DNA of 64,000 nucleotides from Sesamum alatum (taxonomy: Eukaryota > Streptophyta > Magnoliopsida > Lamiales > Pedaliaceae). Shown here in pieces: positions 59,683 to 64,000 of the stretch. How positions within the stretch are numbered: the stretch's first letter is position 1; each line of letters starts with the position of its first letter. The stretch is taken from assembly GCA_034509735.1 (NCBI GenBank), contig JACGWO010000003.1, positions 4,960,001 through 5,024,000 of the forward strand. The letters run 5' to 3'. The position numbers were made by a program, and so were the translations under genes. Under the pieces are notes generated by a model. That model searched no databases. It was not told where the DNA came from and saw nothing but the letters and a program-made list of their open reading frames with translations.

Positions 59683-61240
59683 TGTTAAAATAGGTGACCA
59701 GAAAGCCCATAGGTTTGGCGTTTTGTAACCTATTTGACAACTTGATGTAATGTAATATTATGTGATGAATAAAATAAGTGTTCGAACAAGGAATCGTTTC
59801 CTGTGTCGACGCAATGAAGCATACGCAGTCTCGAGTATTAAGCATAGATACCTAGTCAAGGATGGGAACCGACGCCCAATTCCATACCCTAGACTAAGGC
59901 CGGGAGACGGTAGACGGAAGGACCGTACCCGTATGAAATCGGCGTCTAAATGTTCACGCCAACATTCACCTAGTCTCTAGTGCCATGGACCGTTGATAGA
60001 CGGCCACCCATGGTAACGGGCCCTTGTGGGACACGAGCCCAAGTCTAGCTGAGGGTGAACCTAAAGGGTCACACACAAATCACCGAGAAGGTTGAGAGAT
60101 TGACTTGGAGTCATTCTCAAAGATAAGTAATTGGATTACTTAAGGGATTGTCCATTGGATGGACGGGTCGATATTGTATCGGGCCTTCATTTAATTGGTA
60201 AATGGGATTTATCAATTAAATATGGAAAGTCGAGATATTGGATCTTTTGATTGCATTAAAAAACCAACAGGAATTATTTAAGTGGACACTAAATTAGATT
60301 TAATTTTTGGTTCGTTGTAATTGGATTACGGTAAAACCCGGTCCGTTAAATTTTGACCCGAGAGGAGAATTAATTCCTATTTTGGAATAGGAAGAAGTTG
60401 GACTTCTTCCCATATTGAGTATGGCCTAAAATGCTCCCTTGGAGGAAGAACAATTCAGCCGTGTTTCATGCTTGGTGGTGGTTGACTTATCTCTATTGGA
60501 AAGAGAGAAATCAACTCCAATCAAGCCCTTCCCTATTGGTATGATTTGATCATACCTTAATAGTTGGTAGACTTGATTGAAGAATTAATGGTGATTGATT
60601 GGGATGTATCTAGACATCCTTGGATGAACCTAGACACATTCCAATAATCACATTAATTATGTATGTATATGAGTATATACTAACACCTTGTATATGAGAA
60701 TAATTATTCATCTTTTCTAGGAAAAGAAGAAGCAAAAATCGGTCTCTCTTCTCTCTCTCACTCTCAGCCCTCTCTCCCTCTCCCACTTGTGTTCTTCATT
60801 TGATTTTGGATCAAAAGTAAGAACAAAGAAGGTTTAAGAGAACACTAATTCATAGTGTTTATTCTCTTAAACCGATTCCTTCATAAACCCGTTTTCTTCT
60901 AGCAAGGAGAACGTGAGTTTCTTCCAGTGTGGTGTGGATCACTTTTGGAGAGTCCATATGTTTGGACTATGTGAACATTCCGGAGAAGAAACAATACAAG
61001 TAGCCGCGCACACGTGAAATCTACAAAGGTAATGGTTAATTGGGCTTTTGTAGATTTACATTTCATCTATGCCCGATGTATAATATATGCTTCTATATCA
61101 ATACATCCTACATCGAACGCCCGGTTGAGCACCCAAGGGTACACCCCTTGGGATTACGTCTGTTTATTTGATTTAAATTTACATATTTTTCATGCTTCTC
61201 GCTTCCGCTCATGCTCCCGGGCGGATCCGCTTGTCCTTCA
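59683..61240 (+). repeat. 3' LTR of copia A3 (1558 bp, internal deletion)
   Basis: It starts TGTTAAAATAGGTGACCAG and ends CGCTTGTCCTTCA. About 670 bp of U3 are missing at about 59786 (GTGTTCG joined to AACAAGG), relative to the 2226-bp LTR of A1. Confidence 0.9.
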
Positions 61241-62544
61241 TGACCATCTACTCCCACACCGGCGGCAGATCCGGCCCGTCCATGGGTTGCACCACCCCCA
61301 CCTGCACCACCAGTCCCCCCACTATCTGCGCGCCGGTATATCACCCTCGTTGACACCAGGTATAATTTTTTTTTAAACAATTTTGTTATTTATTTGGATT
61401 TTTTTCCTATCAAACTAATTATTTATGTAATTTCAAGGCTGAGCGCAAGATACACGAGCACATGTACACGGTGGTGCAAGGACATTATCCCCATCCTTGG
61501 GGATGTTTGCGCCAGGTGCTGCCAAAGCACCAACATTTCTGGTTCGAGAGCTTGAAGGTAACCTATTTTAATTTCAATTAATGGTATAAATTGATGTTTT
61601 CATTAAATATTTTAACACTTTCTTTATTTTGCAGATGGCGTACTGGTGGGACTGTGACGATGAGTCCATGTTTCGCGTCTTTCACATGTTTGCGGGGAAG
61701 TTCCTCGGCAAGCACTTCGTTCTCACCAGACAGTCTCTGGTGAAGCCTCTATGGCTAGCCAACGAAGTCTGGCGGCAGCTCCTGGTGTACTGGGACAGCA
61801 ACGAGTTCAAGGAAGAGTGCACCAAGAACAAGGCCAACCCAGCGGCATCCGCTACTATCTACTGCAGGGGTTCTGCCTCCGTCGGCATGCACAAGAGGAA
61901 GATGGTAAGAAATTTATTTTTTTTTAAAGTATTCATCATTATTAAATTAAAACTTTAATAATTGTTCCTTTTCTTTTTACAGGAGACACAGCTCGGTTGG
62001 ACAGTCAAGTAAATGGGGCTATTCTCCAGATGCTACAGTGAATAAGGCCGACGGCGGCTGGAGCGGCCTGAGGGCAGCGGAGGTGGCGGTTAGTACTCAT
62101 TACATTTTCAAATTAATTTCCTTTTATTTTTTGCAATAATAATAATAATAATTTGCTATGTTTTGCAAGAGACGTTCCAGAAGTTGCTGGAGGATCACCA
62201 GTCTCAGGCTATGGCCGATCCTGGGGATCATCCGGCCGAATCGAAGGGCTCAGTGGCGCAGACCGAGCAAGATTTTGTGGCTGGCTGCGATCGGGGGCAA
62301 GAACAAGGGTCGGGTATACGGTCTTGGTTCTGAGGCTCATGGCCTTAGTCAGACCTTTACCTCGCCATCACTACCGCCACCGACATCGCCAACGTCACCG
62401 CCACCATCGAACTTGGAGGATCGCATGGTTCGGCTGGAGTCGATGATGGTCTACATGATGGGCATGATGAAGTCTTTGGAGACCAACAACTCCGTTGTCG
62501 GCCCGTCACAGCCTCTGACAGAACCCCCCTCCTCCAAACAATGA
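61241..62544 (+). pseudogene. CACTA transposase-associated gene (Transposase_24-like), truncated
   Basis: Likely exons with GT/AG edges: to 61359, 61438-61557, 61635-61904, 61983-62088, and from about 62170. Readable pieces include AERKIHEHMYTVVQGHY, WWDCDDESMFRVFHMFAGKF, ASATIYCRGSASVGMHKRKM, KADGGWSGLRAAEVA, FQKLLEDHQSQAM, and GGKNKGRVYGLGSEAHGL, the last being a hallmark of plant En/Spm proteins. A C-terminal segment rich in Met and Leu (LEDRMVRLESMMVYMMG) may be helical. The pieces fall in different frames near 61983 and 62290, and the 5' end is cut by the A3 LTR, so this is a pseudogene. It probably bound the element ends rather than cutting DNA. Confidence 0.78.
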
Positions 62545-62775
62545 CGACATGGACCAAGACGAGGGGGATGAGGTGTAGATTTAGGATTTTTTTATATTTG
62601 TAATTTTGAATAGTATTTTCGTTTAATATTTTTTTTTTCTGAAATTATGCATTTTTTGGTATTTCAATAATAACTATTTAACCAAATTCAAAAAAATTAT
62701 CAATATTTAAATTTTATTATATAAATAATAATTATTATTATTATTATATAAACTAGAAAATTTTAATTAATCAAT
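62545..62775. other. AT-rich 3' flank of the CACTA gene
   Basis: T-rich and A-rich DNA follows the TGA at about 62542-62544. No polyadenylation signal stands out and I see no gene. Confidence 0.6.
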
Positions 62776-63445
62776 TGTTTAGGAACGGTCTTTTGTTCAG
62801 TCACAGAATTCTAAAATATCAACGAAATCGTTCCAAAAAAGGACTGGTTGAATGATACGATCGTTCCTAAATCCATACAAAATGATCATTCCAAATAAGG
62901 GAACAGTCGTTCCTAAACTTGGCCCAAATGCAATGACTACATATCATCATTAGTGTTCCAAACGGAATGCCAAAAATCGTGCCAAAGGCGTATTCCAAAT
63001 AAAGATTAAAAAACCATTCATACGTTCCTTAGCAAAGCAGGTCAAGGGGTGTTCCAGCTACCATTTCAAAATCTATAACCCAAACAAAAAGAATGCCATT
63101 CCAATGATTATTCCAGAGTCAGTGGAAAAAATGCATCTCCCATATGTTTATAATGATGCAAATAGAGTTCTACAGACCGTTCCAAATTATGTCAATCAAT
63201 AACATGTCAGCGTTCCAAATATTAACCGTGTGATCCAAATACACGAATTATATATTCATAGACACAAGCAAATCAGGAACGGTTTTTATATTGTAAGCCA
63301 AGAACCGTTCCAAAATAGGAACGGTTTATCTGTAATCGTTCCTAAATATTAGTAACGCCTCCAGTTTCAACGGATTTCTTACCGTTCCATGACCGTTCCT
63401 AAGCTCGGTCCAGGTTCATCCAGTGATCTTTTGACCGTTCTAAAA
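62776..63445. repeat. CACTA subterminal repeat array
   Basis: About twenty copies of a GTTCC or ATTCC core (often CGTTCCAAA or CGTTCCTAA) and its complement GGAACGGT occur in both orientations (for example 62828, 62904, 63275, 63304, 63383). Such arrays next to a CACTA end are where the element's own DNA-binding protein acts in En/Spm. Confidence 0.78.
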
Positions 63446-63464
63446 GAAAAAATAAAAAGTTACG

Positions 63465-63495
63465 CCCGTTGTAATTCTCGTGTTTTTTTGTAGTG
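63465..63495 (-). repeat. CACTA terminal inverted repeat (one end)
   Basis: The plus strand ends TCTCGTGTTTTTTTGTAGTG, whose complement begins CACTACAAAAAAACACGAG. The partner repeat is outside the window, so the length of the match is unknown. Confidence 0.82.
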
Positions 63496-64000
63496 ATATG
63501 AAAATATGATTAGACAATATAATATGCATAAAGAAGATTTCCACTAAAATCTTTTTATCATTTAATTTTGTACATGATTATAACATCTATTGTAGGAATA
63601 GTTTTAACTTTTAAATTACTTATATAATATTTATACAACCAAAAGATTATATTAATTTTCTTTACTTTTTACAAACCAATATTTATAAAAGAAATATTAT
63701 TAAACTAATCAATATTTGAATTATGCTTCATGAATGAAATAAAATTTTATTTTTTTCCGCAAATCAGGAAAAAAATAAACAATAAGTTTTAATTTTTTTT
63801 ATTTTTAATTCTTATACTATCTATCACTAAAGTTGTTTATAATGTAATTTCCTTGTTATAATCTCCTTACTTTTTATTTTATGTTTTCATATTGGTAAAA
63901 AATAATCTAATTAATTGACTAACGGTATTTTGTGGAATGAATTCAATGGAATAAACATAAAAATCAATGGCTAATTTTATTAAGTTATAGTTGAATTAAA
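63496..64000. other. AT-rich flanking DNA, no feature seen
   Basis: Strongly AT-rich sequence outside the CACTA terminus. I see no gene, LTR signature or RNA gene. Confidence 0.6.

Larger units (their letters stand above)
57937..61240 (+). mobile_element. Copia A3 (plus), 3' part
   Basis: It has RT and RNase H, polypurine tract and a 3' LTR with an internal deletion. Everything upstream of RT is missing; A2 stands directly to its left, consistent with A2 having inserted into A3. The right flank begins TGACC inside a CACTA transposase exon. Confidence 0.88.
61241..63495 (+). mobile_element. 3' half of a CACTA (En/Spm-type) DNA transposon
   Basis: It combines a plant Transposase_24-like gene remnant, an array of short inverted and direct motifs, and a terminus whose reverse complement starts CACTACAAAAAAA. 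The flanking ATA (63496-63498) is the possible 3-bp target duplication. The other half is separated by the A3 insertion and is not in the window. Confidence 0.82.

Noticed and set aside
25846..61240. A single element A3 with its 5' LTR at 25846-26493 and its 3' LTR at 59683-61240
   Set aside because: Orientation and family fit, but the outer flanks differ (TTTTT on the left, TGACC on the right), so there is no shared target duplication. The in-between leader scrap is too short to prove it.
61014..61376. 120-codon plus-strand frame across the A3 LTR end
   Set aside because: It runs from LTR U5 into the CACTA exon across an insertion junction, so it is a chance fusion in the wrong frame for the transposase.
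62357..62557. 66-codon minus-strand frame
   Set aside because: It is a shadow of the CACTA C-terminal exon.

Overview
The window looks like plant nuclear DNA from an intergenic, probably heterochromatic region. It is almost entirely a nest of LTR retrotransposons plus one end of a CACTA DNA transposon. The evidence is Ty1/copia elements primed by the plant initiator tRNA-Met site (TGGTATCAGAGC type), a Ty3/gypsy chromovirus with a C-terminal chromodomain (Tekay/Del-like), and a plant CACTA transposase remnant of the Transposase_24 type with a TAGTG terminus. A eudicot is likely, but nothing visible fixes the species. I see no host gene, tRNA or rRNA. The run of exactly 500 N at 46080-46579 marks a scaffolded draft assembly. 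Family labels A, B, C and D are mine.

Layout. 1-8621: copia element A1 (minus strand); its left LTR is cut by the window edge and its right LTR is complete. 8622-11438: broken LTR pieces of families B and A in both orientations. 11439-19244: gypsy/Tekay element (plus), 5' LTR truncated. 19245-21296: copia C remnant consisting of LTR end, leader and LTR end, with no genes. 21297-26493: LTR fragments (A-like, D, A-like), a decayed copia internal piece, and a plus-strand A LTR. 26494-34343: copia B1 (plus) up to RNase H. 34344-41699: copia B2 (minus), inserted into B1. 41700-41742: a rearrangement scar. 41743-57936: copia A2 (minus), split by a solo B LTR (44225-51270, TSD CTTGG), itself split by copia B3 (45493-50541, TSD TTACT, containing the N gap). 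57937-61240: 3' part of copia A3 (plus). 61241-63495: 3' half of a CACTA element. 63496-64000: AT-rich DNA with no recognised feature.

How the parts work together. Families A and B are related copia elements of about 10 kb. Each has LTRs of 2.0-2.2 kb, an untranslated leader of about 1.6-2.2 kb, and one gag-pol reading frame in the order Gag (UBN2, zinc knuckle), protease, integrase, RT, RNase H. Every copy here is broken by stops, frameshifts or deletions, so none looks autonomous. The most interesting signals are non-coding. The leaders carry a conserved pair of hairpins around the palindrome CACGAGTCGTG whose outer stems co-vary between families A and B. They also carry CG-rich islands near the primer site. 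The B LTR promoter has six TTGAC (W-box type) cores just upstream of its TATA box. Element A1 has indistinguishable LTRs but a heavily defective interior, which suggests recent mobilisation in trans.
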